A stretch of 64,000 nucleotides of DNA from Endotrypanum monterogeii (Eukaryota > Euglenozoa > Kinetoplastea > Trypanosomatida > Trypanosomatidae), in assembly GCA_000333855.2 (NCBI GenBank), contig CM007319.1:1485205-1549204 (forward strand). Direction: 5' to 3'. Position numbers and translations under genes: made by a program. Positions 50,006 to 60,344 of the stretch are shown piece after piece. How positions within the stretch are numbered: the stretch's first letter is position 1; each line of letters opens with the position of its first letter. The notes beneath the pieces were generated by a model. That model searched no databases. It was not told the DNA's origin and saw only the letters and a program-made list of their open reading frames with translations.

Positions 50006-51913
50006 TTTTTCCAGTACAGATATACGTGCAGAGCAACGTGTCATAGGATGGGCAGTATGGTGAGGCACGCAAAACCGGGGCCTTTCGGAACGCCCGTTTT
50101 GTCTCTTTTTGGAGTGTTACACATCGTGTTTTTTCTTTTTCTTTGTATCACCCCGGACGTCGGACTCTTGCTCGCGTGCAGGCCCCTGCTCTGCGACTGC
50201 TCAGGGGGGATATGATACTGTTACAAAAAGATATATATATTCGGATGTTGGGGTATGTTGTAATTGTTTGCTTGAGTCTCCGGATATGGCACCCACTTTC
50301 GCGATCATGAGATAATTTTCTGTGGCTAGGGTCGCTCTAGCAGGCGACGTAATGTACTTTTTTTTTTCTGCTTCTCCCCTCGCCCTTTCCAGTATTGCCT
50401 GCTCTTCGCATGTAGGGACCCTTTTCCACTGGCGACCGGATGAAAAACCCCTTCCCCCTAGTTCTGTTTGTAGCAGTGTATACACATATACGTTGCCACT
50501 CGCTTTGTCATGCGCAAGGCGGAAGGGGAGGAGAAGAGGAGGGGGGGTGGGTGGGTTGGACAGGCGAATGGAGAACAAGGGATCAGCACCAGGCAACAAG
50601 CATGAAAAGACGGCTTTTTTTTTTTTGCTACTCGTCGAAACGTTGATTCAAAAAGATGTGATAACACATTCTATCGCGCTTGTCTCAGTCTTATCAGCGG
50701 CGGCGTTCTTGTTTGCACACTCAAAAACAACAGTAGATGCTGCTGTGTACAATTGCAGAGGCCTAGCAACACCACCAAACAAGAAAAAAAAAACGTTTAT
50801 CGTTTATCAGCGAGGACACAGATGAATCATTGGCTGCTCAGCGTGCTCAGGGGCCTTTTTCTCGGAACCGGTTTGCGGTTCATCAGTCACCCCTCTTGCC
50901 GCATAGTGCTCGTCACATTTTCAGCCCCGATGATGAGCACGCAGTGCAACGTCGAGTCCCCAGGCATCCTTAGCCTCTTTTATACTGCTCTCACCGCTTT
51001 ATTTTTTCTTCAGAGCATTCTGTGAAGTGTATGTTTTCTCTCAATTTCGCGTTATTCCTCTCTGACTTGCCGTACGCCTCTGGTTTTCGAATGTGGTGCC
51101 CTTCTTGCGTATAACTGAACAATTAAAGCTCACATACTTCACGTGGCTGTGTGTGCGTGTGCGTCTCACGAGGCAGAGAGAAGTGACGCTCCATCTTGCC
51201 CACAAGTTGGCTGATCCGCCTCTGTTTTTGTTGACTCTTTCTGGGACGCACAGTGTTTGAGATCAAACTATCAAAACAGAGCTTTCGCAAGAATCCCCCC
51301 CCCCCACCAGACACACACACACGTACACACACGTACACACACCTGAACTCCCACGCCCCTCCTCTCCCTCCCTCTCCCCCCCCCCCGAAAAAAAAAAAGC
51401 GACAGACTTTTAACTATTCAATGTAAAGGTCACCACTGATTTTATTATTATTTGGAACTGAAGGTTTTACACACGGAAACGCGATTCCTGACAGCTTGTG
51501 TGTGCCAATATCTCGCTCTTCGCTTGAATACTCTTTTCCCAACTCTTTTTTTAATTCAATTTTTTTTTTACTTTCTTTTCCTGACAGCTCGTCTCCCCTC
51601 TTCTCCCACAACCGGAAGAAGTTCTTTTCTCCCTGTGGTGTTCGACTTCTCTGTCTTTCCGTCCTTCGTCGAGAAGCGTATCTCAGTGAAGGCAAGGTGC
51701 GTGTAGCTGAGGCTTTGGGAGACATACGGCGTGTACCACTTTCACTGTGTTACTGTTGCAGTTGAGGGAACGTCTGTGTGGTTAGCTCATTTTTTTACCC
51801 ACTGTTTTTTTTCTTGGCAACTTCCTTGTTTCCTCCCCTTCCCGTTTGTGTAACCCACCCGAAAATCTTAGGTCGACACAACGTCGTGGGTTCTCGGGCT
51901 TCTCCAGGGGTGG
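50006..51913. other. Spacer between HBS1 and the DUF2009 gene
   Basis: No supported gene. A hydrophobic frame of 67 codons at 50822-51025 is noted but weak. Other contents are T runs, CA-rich sequence at 51307-51340, a C run then an A run near 51377-51398, and a polypyrimidine tract with an acceptor at about 51804-51871. Confidence 0.55.
51804..51871 (+). promoter_or_regulatory. Predicted trans-splice acceptor for the DUF2009 gene
   Basis: Long T/C-rich stretch followed by AAAATCTTAG; the AG at 51870-51871 lies 43 bases before the ATG at 51914. Confidence 0.5.
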
Positions 51914-53392
51914 ATGAGCTCGCTCGCCATGTCACGCTGCAAGCGTGGTTTATGGAAGACGTACGATTTCCAGGATGAGTATCCCCTACTTGATGCCCCC
52001 ATCGCTAATGCCGAGCATATCCCTTTGCGCTTAAGCCCGCAGGAGCGTAAGGTGCAGCGCCTCATGAGGGGCATTATTCTTGCTTCCTCCTACACCGATA
52101 AGGTAGACTCCGCCTCTTCCTTGAAGCACAAGAATCGCGAGATGCTCATTGTGAAAGAGCTGACGAACGCACTGACAGGACTCATTGTAGGGCTCGACAT
52201 GCGAAAAGCTGCACCCTTCATGCGAGACCACGAGTTCAAGCCGTATCAGAGCGAAATCTGTGCCGCAATCGAGATGTGTCGCCGCTACAAAATGATGAAC
52301 CCTGATTTGCTGCGCACCGACTACGTCAAGTTCCTTTACATGATTCAGGATGCAGTGCAGAACGACATGGCTCGCGAAGCTCTCGGCTTCAATGTCGTGA
52401 AGGAGTTGGTGACTGTGGGTCGGTACTGCCAGGCGCATAACCTACAGGCAATCCTGCAGGATGCACAGCTACCTCACTGCATCACGCCAGTGCCCTTTAT
52501 GAAGGACCGCGGTCTCTTAAATAGGTGTCTTCGTAGCAAGGACGTGGCTGTGGGGAAGCTCGTGAGTCACTACGCCAGACACCGTGGCCTGCATGAGGAC
52601 AAAGTGGAGGTGGTGGTTCGCAGCCTCAATGATGCCAACTGCTTTTCCAATGATAACGTCGAAACATCCGAGCGAATGCTGAAGTTACTGAAGCAGAACT
52701 TCACGCCGACCTCATGTACGGAGCTGACGAGCCTGGCCATCGACGAGGGTGCAGACGGCAGCCGCTTGACACACAATCACAAAATGCAGTACACCTTCGT
52801 CCTCCAGAGTCTCTCGCTCTGGAAAAATATATGCCGAAATATGTACATTTTGTGGTCCATTGCCGAGGAGGATATGCTGAGCCCGAATGAGAAGTATCAG
52901 CTGCGTATGACAGGGCAGGGTCTCCAGCGTGTGCAGAAGGCGCCAAATCTTTTCAAGGCAATCCAACGGGTCCTCGAGGACACCAAGGAGGAGCTAGGCG
53001 AGTGGGTGGGATCGGAGCGGATTCATCTCGGCGACGATCAGGTTCCAAACGCATTTCACTTCATTGATAAGTACGGCCAGGTGTCTCGAATTATTATTCC
53101 TATTTTGCGTACTATCGACTATGTCGACCACTTGGAACAGAATGCGGAGCATGCAGCTTACTTACGCGAGGTTTGGGGCGGTGGTGAGCAGGCCAAGTGC
53201 GCCATACTGCGCGACTTTTTCCGACATGGATTTGACGGCAGCGGTGGGGACAACATGGACGACGCCGGCAGTTGTATCGATGGCCGTCTCACCAGCGCAT
53301 GGAACTGGTGCAACAACATACGCTTCAAAGCGTTTTATCCCCTCTTTCTCTTCTCCGGCTTTAGTTCTTTTGATGGGGACATGAGTACATAG
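51914..53392 (+). CDS. DUF2009/UPF0652 family protein, function unknown
   Basis: A 492-residue soluble, mostly helical protein. The C-terminal run CIDGRLTSAWNWCNNI followed by YPLFLFSGFSSFDGD is the signature I remember for the eukaryotic DUF2009 (UPF0652) family, and overall length agrees with it. A helical N-terminal two-thirds (for example TNALTGLIVGLDMRKAAPFM, IQDAVQNDMAREALGFNVVK) precedes it. No catalytic motif is apparent, and the family has no well-established biochemical role that I can cite. Two ATGs five codons apart (51914, 51929) could both start it; the first is used. The gene is certainly coding; the family name is moderately sure. Confidence 0.85.
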   Translation: MSSLAMSRCKRGLWKTYDFQDEYPLLDAPIANAEHIPLRLSPQERKVQRLMRGIILASSYTDKVDSASSLKHKNREMLIVKELTNALTGLIVGLDMRKAAPFMRDHEFKPYQSEICAAIEMCRRYKMMNPDLLRTDYVKFLYMIQDAVQNDMAREALGFNVVKELVTVGRYCQAHNLQAILQDAQLPHCITPVPFMKDRGLLNRCLRSKDVAVGKLVSHYARHRGLHEDKVEVVVRSLNDANCFSNDNVETSERMLKLLKQNFTPTSCTELTSLAIDEGADGSRLTHNHKMQYTFVLQSLSLWKNICRNMYILWSIAEEDMLSPNEKYQLRMTGQGLQRVQKAPNLFKAIQRVLEDTKEELGEWVGSERIHLGDDQVPNAFHFIDKYGQVSRIIIPILRTIDYVDHLEQNAEHAAYLREVWGGGEQAKCAILRDFFRHGFDGSGGDNMDDAGSCIDGRLTSAWNWCNNIRFKAFYPLFLFSGFSSFDGDMST

Positions 53393-54407
53393 TTGACGGG
53401 GAGGGTCTTGATGGCCGTGATGAAGGTGGGTTGGGTGCAGTTATGCACGTGATGATGTTCCTGTGAACTAGCTGGGTTGTCGCACAAGGCTGTTGCAGAC
53501 ACCTGCACGTCGCCGCCGGCGTTGAATCACCGGTGGGGGGGGGGTGCTCTTGGTATTTCTAATCAATTCACTGGCGGTGCGTGTGTAGGAGTGTATGATG
53601 GTCTGTGGATCTATATAAGCACATATGCATATATATTTGATGTTTGTATATTGGAAAGAAAAAATACACGCACCCCTCTCCTTGATCCCTCACCTCTATT
53701 CACACTTATACAGAAAATATGTTATACCCACAGACTTTTCATGTGTGAGGGGCATGTTGAGAGCACAGTGAGGGGAGCCATGTCTTGGATGCGCACTTAA
53801 GCTTTTCCCGCCATGTCGGCGGGGCGACAACGCCCAACTATTTAGATGGATGAAAGATCGAAACAACCACGAAGGGGCGCTGGGGTGTTCAGAGGATCTG
53901 TTTCAAGTATTTCTTCCTGCACACGTACATGCACAATCGAAATTGCTGTAAACATTTTGGAGAATCTCTGTCACTGAATGTTGCCCATATCGTCATTGGT
54001 GATGGCTGCCCCGATAAAGCCGCTACTTGTATGTCTTTGTTGAATATATTTCTTTCCGTCGTTTCCCACTTTCATATGGTTCTGTGTCCTTCGCCTTCAC
54101 AATAGTGCGCGACGTCAAAGCTACTCTCCGAATTTCGCTGAGACACATCACTCACGTTCCCCCCTCCCCCCTTTCCTACACCCACCCCATCGTACCGGCA
54201 TCCTTCCCCCCCCTCTTTCTTTTTTTATCTCTGAGGCGACGAGTGCAGTGGATAGATTGCATATTTGAACTCGAGCGGAACGTCCCCACTCAGTTCTACG
54301 CGACCCCAACCGCTGTCAAGTGGACTCGGTCAGGTTTTTTTTTTTCCATCTCTTCCATCCTCCTCCTCCTCCAAGTCGTGCATGGGCTCGTCGCCTGGCC
54401 CCCTAAA
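53393..54407. other. Spacer before RPC4
   Basis: No gene; low-complexity patches and a G run near 53534-53543. A frame from 54027 runs into RPC4 but its upstream part reads pyrimidine-rich leader. The T/C tract at 54335-54372 with AG at 54374-54375 is the likely acceptor. Confidence 0.55.
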
Positions 54408-55502
54408 ATGCCGCCCAAAGCACCTAACCTCAAGTTCAAGCCGAAGCTTGTGCTGCGTGATGAAGGAGCGAGTGGGCACTCTTCTGCTACGCAGGCCGCA
54501 GAAGATCTAAGCCTTGTACAACTCGCTCGTCTACAGGGTCTCTACATTGAGGAGCCTGCTTCATCTTCTGGGGCTGTCGCCAGTACAGGGGATCGACTTG
54601 CGCCGCTTTCGTCGTCCTCTGCGCACACTGGTGGTGGTGGTGGCAGCGGCGGCGCTGCGGGTTCCTCATCATCGGCAGGTAGGGGACTCCCGCATCAGCA
54701 CTCTGCGAATGTCCCGAGCGTCGGCGAGGGCTCGCAGGCAGCTGCAGGTTCCTCGCTCTTGCGCCCAAAGGGTCGTGGCCACAATCTTAGCGCCCATGCT
54801 GCCTTGGAGGAGGCCTCGCGCAGGCATGTAGATATATCTCAGTACCCTGAGGTGGCACCGGAGCTTCCACACAACTCAATGAACACGATTGTTCTGTCGA
54901 ATGCATCGCGCGATGATGCTTCGATGCACTCGGGGATCTACGCTCCCCTTCCGGTAGACGCCTCTTTGCCGTCGCGGCTTGCAGCAGAAGAGCGCGGCGA
55001 TGTCGTAACGACTCCTGCCACTGTAGGTGGCTTACCGCAGTCGACATCTCCTGGTTCGATAGATGTCGATGGCACTGCATTTTTGCGTGAGGCAGAGGTC
55101 GAGCAGCAACGCGCCTACGCAGCAAACCTGCGCTTTTACGAGGATATCCTGCACCCTACACAAGCTGGTGCATCACCGACAACAGCACCCCCTGGGGGGG
55201 AGCTAGTGTGGATGCAGCTTCCTCGTTTTCATGAGAACGCTCCTTTCTCTTTTTTCGACCTTCCACCAGGCAAAGTCGGTGAACTCAAGGTGCTGCGTAG
55301 CGGTCGTATGGTGCTAGAGATCGCAGGGGTGTACTACGATATCGCTGTGGAGGGGTACGAAGACACGGGTAACGACGGTACCTGTGCGATGGCTGTGGCC
55401 ACTCAGCCGAGCGCATATCCAGTGAGTACGTCCTCGAAGGCGAGTTGTTATGAGCTGGGCTTGTTACAGAAGAAGCTTATTTGCACTCCAACTCTTCAGT
55501 GA
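54408..55502 (+). CDS. RPC4: RNA polymerase III subunit RPC4 (RPC53)
   Basis: A 364-residue protein. The start MPPKAPNLKFKPKLVLRDEG resembles the short basic N-terminal motif of RPC4 proteins. The middle is Ser/Gly/Ala-rich and probably disordered. The last 94 residues (271-364) carry the conserved RPC4 domain: GKVGELKVLRSGRMVLEIAG, then YYDIAVEG and finally LLQKKLICTPTLQ, which parallels the human ending (GQVGKLLIRKSGRVQLLLG, then HKLVCSPDF). RPC4 pairs with RPC5 (C37) in Pol III, next to the TFIIF-like module used in initiation and termination of tRNA and 5S genes. The start just before the KFKPK motif is preferred over the longer open frame from 54027. Confidence 0.85.
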   Translation: MPPKAPNLKFKPKLVLRDEGASGHSSATQAAEDLSLVQLARLQGLYIEEPASSSGAVASTGDRLAPLSSSSAHTGGGGGSGGAAGSSSSAGRGLPHQHSANVPSVGEGSQAAAGSSLLRPKGRGHNLSAHAALEEASRRHVDISQYPEVAPELPHNSMNTIVLSNASRDDASMHSGIYAPLPVDASLPSRLAAEERGDVVTTPATVGGLPQSTSPGSIDVDGTAFLREAEVEQQRAYAANLRFYEDILHPTQAGASPTTAPPGGELVWMQLPRFHENAPFSFFDLPPGKVGELKVLRSGRMVLEIAGVYYDIAVEGYEDTGNDGTCAMAVATQPSAYPVSTSSKASCYELGLLQKKLICTPTLQ

Positions 55503-55574
55503 TGGGGAACCACGACGCGCCGTGAATACGGAGGGCAAAACGAAGAAATATTAGTTACCCCTCTTCTGTGGTGA
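55503..55574. other. RPC4 proximal 3'UTR up to repeat B
   Basis: Only about 70 bases separate the RPC4 stop from the repeat copy, so the repeat very likely lies in the RPC4 3'UTR. Confidence 0.5.
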
Positions 55575-56088
55575 AATGCGAGCGTATTATTGTCGTTCCC
55601 ATCCTGTCACCGAATCATCGTGTGGTGTGGTGTGGTGTGGCGCAGCGCTTTTTACGCATTGAGGAAGCAGCAAGTCAGTCAGCGAAGCACGGCCTCTGCC
55701 CGTCATCGCCGTGCAGGTCGCCACACAAGCACACCCGCCTACACCCGTGATCGCCTAGGGCATCCCTCAGGCGGCGCAGACCACCCTCATCTCACCAGTA
55801 GGCAGTAGTGCCCATGTGCAATGCCCGCAAGCCGTTCAGACACCTGGCCCGCCATGTGAGTGATGCAAGCGTGTTCACTGTGGCAAGCCGCCCCAACGCA
55901 GGTCCATCTGGGGCATGGCTACCTGCGCTGGTGGCCATGAGTCACACCGGACCTCCCAACGTCGTGGGTGCTTGGCACCGCGGGCGGCAGGTGTGGGGCG
56001 GGCGATAGCGGGGAAGCAGGTGCTGCATGCTCCGTCCTGCAGGGTGAATACCGCCACGCGATACCACGGGTGGAGATCGTCGCCACTG
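55575..56088 (-). repeat. Interspersed repeat, copy B (inverted relative to A and C)
   Basis: About 514 bases. Reversed, it matches copy C over its whole length including the outer extension (AATGCGAGCGTATTATTGTC onward) and the CCACA array, here only about four units (55620-55640). Within the core shared with A and C I found only a few single-base differences. It lies between RPC4 and BBS1. Confidence 0.88.
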
Positions 56089-57034
56089 CTTTTATGTGTC
56101 AAGATCGGGTGGCCGAGTGACGGAGGAGCGAGGTAGAACAGTGCAGGACACCTCCCAAGATGCGAGTGCGCAGTGTTCGGTTAGCATGGAATTCGATGTC
56201 TTGGTGAGTCTTCGTTTAATTTATAATTAATTATTCATGGGTGAAGCGTGACTAAGGTAGGTCGATTCGTGCAGTCCTGTACAGAGAGCCTCCTATTCTA
56301 CTCAAAGGCAAGGCGCTACAAAAACATGTTAGGGGCGCGCACAGCCCCGCCTCTTCACACACACACACACGAACAGTTTCTACTGTCGATATTAGATTGT
56401 CAAGTTTGGCGAGCGACCAAAGATGTGCGCCACTGAGTGTTTATACGTCGAGCGTTGAATCAGACTCTCTTCCGATCTTCACTTCTTTGTGATGCATCTC
56501 TCGTCTGGCATCTGTGTGTGTTCCTGGCGGGCTTATAAGTATCTTGTGGTACGCGCAGCCATGCCGGGATGTGTGAGTCGGTGGGCTGTCGTTCATTCAC
56601 GACGCTGGTGCGCACTACTGCTCCATGTCAGCTTCATGTTCGGCAAAGCCCCTTCTGCTTCCCTCAACTCTTTTGGATTGTTTCATCCCGTTGAGAGTGC
56701 GCCTCATGACTACGTTGCTTCTCCCACCGCTTTTCTTCATACTCATGGACTACAGTGACTTCTCCCCCTCCCTCCGTAGGCGAGTACTCATCCATCAGCG
56801 CCGCTCATTGGTAGTAAGGAAAGGGTTATTATTATTATTATTATTATCGCGTTATATATAGTTGCATTCCTCCCGTCGTCGAGCCCACGCAAAGTGAGAA
56901 GGCGCGGACAGCACCCCGGGTTGACCTAGCGTACCGGCTTTCCAAAAAAAAAAAAAATTGCACCAATTTTTTTTTTTTCCTTTGGTGCTCAGCACGAATT
57001 TCACAAGAAACGTTCGATCATTTCGCCTGGCAAC
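56089..57034. other. Spacer between repeat B and BBS1
   Basis: No supported gene. It contains a CA run at about 56357-56371, a (TTA)n array at 56825-56848, and A and T runs before the BBS1 acceptor. Confidence 0.55.
56967..56992 (+). promoter_or_regulatory. Predicted trans-splice acceptor for BBS1
   Basis: A T tract followed by CCTTTGGTGCTCAG, giving a 5'UTR of about 43 bases. Confidence 0.6.
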
Positions 57035-58819
57035 ATGAACATCTCGAGCGAGCGGAAGTCTGAGGCGTCAAAGGAGAAGTTTTGGCTGTATGCTTTTCGC
57101 GATCACCTGGCCAACGTACGTGCGTTTTCCAATTGTATTGAGACAGCCGATGTCCATAAGACTGGAGACTACCAGCTGCTTGTAGCAGATGGAAGCAAAC
57201 GCATCAAGGTGTACTCTGGCACATCCCTCCAGCGTCAGCTGCCGCTCTATGGAGTGCCGTCCGCGATGACGAGTTTTGTGATGGATAACGACAACGGGCG
57301 GAAGCCAGTCATCGCAGTCTCCACAGGGCCTTTTATTTTCATGTATAGCGGACACCGACCGCTTTTTCGTTATATGGTTCCACCCGTGCCGCTTGACCAA
57401 CAGGAGCTGGCAGTTTGGGAGAACCTTGCCAATGGCACTCAAACCTTGGAGAAGGCGGTGGAGGTGCTTGAGGGGTTGATCGATGCTGGCGTTCAAACCT
57501 CCGCGCGCACACTGGAGCTGCTTCTCAAAGACAATTTAGAGGATCGCAATGCCTTTGTTGCTTCCGTGCGCTCTGCTCCGCTTATTCAAATGGATGTTAT
57601 CTGCTGCTTGGCGTCCATTCCCCTGGACACACTGGACGAGGGAGCAGCAAGTTTGCTGGTCATCGGTACTGAGGCTGGTTTTCTTTATATCCTGAAGAAT
57701 ACGTTGGCGGAGGTGGTGTTGAAAGTCGTGCTGCCGAGCGCCCCCGTTTTTCTCATTACAGCTGGCTGTTACCAAGTAGATTATCGAATCATTGTTTCGT
57801 GTCGAGACGGGCGGGTCTACTCAATCAAGAAAGGTTACCTGCATACTGCTGTGATTCAGCCGGATTCGCAGCCATGCGCGATAGCTCGATACGATAATCT
57901 GGTTGCCGTCGCGACCACGTCCAATACGTTGTCCTGCTACAATCTGAAAGGCAAGAAGCAGCAGAGCGTTTTTTTTCCGTGCCCAATCACGAACCTCTCC
58001 ACCATCACCGATTCCGTCACCGGTGAGGCACGTGGGCTCGTGGTGGCGCTCAGCAATGGTGAGCTCCGCGTTTACGTGGGTACGCAGCTTCGCCACGTCA
58101 GCCTTGCCTATGGTAAGGTGACAGCGATGAGGTTTTGTCGCTATGGCCGTGCCGATGGCGCACTTGTGCTGGTGCTGCAGAACGGCTCTCTTGTGGTCCA
58201 GCTGCTTCACCGCAGCGTGAATTTATCCTCCAACAAGGAGATACAAACAGGGCCGCCACCCCAGCAAGACGTTCCCATCCCTGTTCCGCACCTTAGCTCC
58301 GTCTTTGCGACACAGTCATCGCGTGAGCGCAAGTATGGGGCGGATATATATCAAAATGTTCAGTACAAATTCGCTCAGCTTCGGCTCACAACAGCGAAAG
58401 CGTATTTAGAAATGATTCGCAACGGCGCTGTTCCATCTGAGCTAGGAAACGTAAAACAAGAGAATGAAACAGAGGTGGGGTCGTCGCTTCGACTGAATGC
58501 CCTCGTCCAAGGACTGGGTCCTGTGTTTAAGGTAAAGGTTCAGCTACAGAATGGTGGTGAGGTGCCCATACGTGCGGTGCGCATCGTGTTCTGCCTACCC
58601 GAGGATGGTGTCTACCGCATGCAGCAGCAAATCTTTTCTGTACCCACGTTATTGCCGTCTGCGCTCATCTCCTGCGCGGCAGTTGTGACAATAGCCGAGG
58701 GAGAGGTCCAAGGCGATGCCATACTTGTTGTTGTCACCGATGCGAAAACGAGCAAACCGTTGACAAGCACACTCGTTAGTTTGCCGGAGGCTGAATTGAT
58801 TGATGGACTGCAGTTCTAG
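57035..58819 (+). CDS. BBS1: Bardet-Biedl syndrome 1 protein (BBSome subunit)
   Basis: A 594-residue protein, similar in length to human BBS1. The start of the conserved part (FWLYAFRDHLANVRAFSNCI, then ADVHKTGDYQLLVADGSKRI) and YSGHRPLFRYMVPPVPLDQQ match the N-terminal beta-propeller of BBS1. The propeller spans roughly the first 400 residues with an internal helical insertion (about 125-180). The C-terminal part (about 485-594) is a beta-sandwich like the GAE/ear domain. BBS1 contacts Arl6/BBS3 and helps the BBSome sort membrane proteins at the flagellum. The ATG directly precedes the conserved region. It lies between the inverted repeats B and C. Confidence 0.93.
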   Translation: MNISSERKSEASKEKFWLYAFRDHLANVRAFSNCIETADVHKTGDYQLLVADGSKRIKVYSGTSLQRQLPLYGVPSAMTSFVMDNDNGRKPVIAVSTGPFIFMYSGHRPLFRYMVPPVPLDQQELAVWENLANGTQTLEKAVEVLEGLIDAGVQTSARTLELLLKDNLEDRNAFVASVRSAPLIQMDVICCLASIPLDTLDEGAASLLVIGTEAGFLYILKNTLAEVVLKVVLPSAPVFLITAGCYQVDYRIIVSCRDGRVYSIKKGYLHTAVIQPDSQPCAIARYDNLVAVATTSNTLSCYNLKGKKQQSVFFPCPITNLSTITDSVTGEARGLVVALSNGELRVYVGTQLRHVSLAYGKVTAMRFCRYGRADGALVLVLQNGSLVVQLLHRSVNLSSNKEIQTGPPPQQDVPIPVPHLSSVFATQSSRERKYGADIYQNVQYKFAQLRLTTAKAYLEMIRNGAVPSELGNVKQENETEVGSSLRLNALVQGLGPVFKVKVQLQNGGEVPIRAVRIVFCLPEDGVYRMQQQIFSVPTLLPSALISCAAVVTIAEGEVQGDAILVVVTDAKTSKPLTSTLVSLPEAELIDGLQF

Positions 58820-59657
58820 TACCTTATATCTATATCTATATATATATATATATATATATACATCTTTCGATCTATACATATACATGTAAATATATAAGTC
58901 TCTCTCAAATTTTTTTTTTTTACGCCGGTGAGCATGAGCTCTTCCCTTGGATCATTCTGCCTTTTCCCGCTACGTATTAGTTCTTATGTCTAACGATAAA
59001 GGATATTCCTTTATCAAACTGTTTCCTCGTACCCTTTCTTCCTCCCTGCTGCCTGTATAGTTGAGAAGAGGGGGGGCTCGATCATTAAGGGCGTAGGATT
59101 CTCTTCTCTCTGTCTCACGTGCCATACTTCTCCCGGAGAAACTTTTTGTGAGATGACTAGGTGAGTCAAGTGCACACTGTGGTGGGTGCAGAACATTTTT
59201 TTTTTAGGCTGCTTATTTTGTTCTCATTTGATCTACCCAGGTCGACTCAGCTGCTCGTAAGCTCCATGAAAGCCTATGCTTATTGCGCGGGGACAAGTCT
59301 CTTGCTCAGGCCGCCTCTGTCGCATGCTCTCGAGTGTGCCGCACACATCCGATGCCGATAAATCGTTCTCCCTTTAGACAGTGACTTTGCCCGCAAGTTC
59401 CCACTGTGTGACGTTACGCTATCTTGCGACACGCGTGTCTTCCGTCTCGCCAGGTCACTTATTTTCGATCCAGGCATTCGGCGTCTGCACTTTCTTTGAT
59501 TCCTTCCTTTTCTCCTCCTCTTCGCTCTAGCTGACATCAAGTTTTGTGACTCTCAAGTCTCCCATTGTCACTGGAGATGGAGAGTTCCGGACTGTATAGC
59601 AAAGATCAAAAAAAAAAAGCTAAACACATACGACAACCAGTAAAGAAGTGAGAAAAC
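58820..59657. other. Spacer between BBS1 and the VMA21-like gene
   Basis: It begins with a TA-rich microsatellite (58826-58862), then a T run. No gene. A polypyrimidine tract with an acceptor lies at about 59501-59530. Confidence 0.6.
59501..59530 (+). promoter_or_regulatory. Predicted trans-splice acceptor for the VMA21-like gene
   Basis: An uninterrupted C/T stretch, apart from one G, ends in CTCTAG, about 128 bases before the ATG. Confidence 0.55.
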
Positions 59658-60344
59658 ATGTCTTTGGAGGGGACATCTTCTACCTCCTTAACAGAAAGGG
59701 AAATGACAGCGGCGCCTTCGGCATCCTCTTCACACCCTCCATCCACGGAGCTACAAGTGGCCGCTCATTCCGCATCTTCGCTGACGACCACAGGTGAACC
59801 CTCGAAAATAGAGGGTCTGTCGGAAAACTTGTCAGCAGGCGCGGTCGCTTCAACGCCACGGAGAAGACGTCTACTGAAAGATGTGGAAGCCGAGGAGAAT
59901 CGCTACATCTACGAGACGCTCTATAGGTCGCTCGATGACACGACTGACGAGGCCATACACGACGAGCTAACTGTTGGGGATACCATTCGCCTCGCACGTG
60001 ATGCCAAACAGGAGTTTATCAAAGCGGCGACACTGCCTCTTGGCGAGAAGGCGAAGAGCTGCTCCGCGCTGATACGCGTTTTCTTCCAAAGTGAGAATCA
60101 GCGCGTCGTCTTTTTTTTTTGTGTTTTTAGTGTCCTCATGATGACGGTCCCCGTGATCCTCCTCGTGATCGGCATGTCGTTGATTGCTCCGTGGCTTGAT
60201 ATGGATCCAACGTTGTGTGGGGGTGGTCTCGCTGTGCTTGCCGTAGGGATTTTGATGGCCTCGTATGTGTTGTTCGCCCTGGTGGAGGATGCGAGACGCG
60301 CTAATCCCAGCACTGATGATGTTGAGAATAAGAAGGTTCGCTGA
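59658..60344 (+). CDS. VMA21-like two-helix membrane protein (V-ATPase assembly)
   Basis: A 228-residue protein with a polar, Ser/Thr-rich N-terminal half and two hydrophobic helices at about 150-178 (VVFFFCVFSVLMMTVPVILL) and 187-209 (LAVLAVGILMASYVLFALVED). The helix pair, the PV in the first helix and the second helix ending in YVLFALVED recall VMA21 (YV.VAF.ED), an ER chaperone for the V-ATPase Vo sector. VMA21 proteins are usually only about 80-100 residues, so the 145-residue N-terminal extension is unusual. A conserved-looking amphipathic segment is at about 76-125. An unrelated two-TM protein is the alternative. Confidence 0.72.
   Translation: MSLEGTSSTSLTEREMTAAPSASSSHPPSTELQVAAHSASSLTTTGEPSKIEGLSENLSAGAVASTPRRRRLLKDVEAEENRYIYETLYRSLDDTTDEAIHDELTVGDTIRLARDAKQEFIKAATLPLGEKAKSCSALIRVFFQSENQRVVFFFCVFSVLMMTVPVILLVIGMSLIAPWLDMDPTLCGGGLAVLAVGILMASYVLFALVEDARRANPSTDDVENKKVR

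Noticed and set aside
50822..51025. Hydrophobic 67-codon frame (MNHWLLSVLRG...)
   Set aside because: Composition could suit a tiny membrane protein, but length, lack of a strong splice acceptor and lack of a recognisable family leave it unsupported.
56468..56480. CTCTTCCGATCT, identical to the end of an Illumina adapter
   Set aside because: Only 12 bases match and the flanks do not continue the adapter, so chance cannot be excluded.
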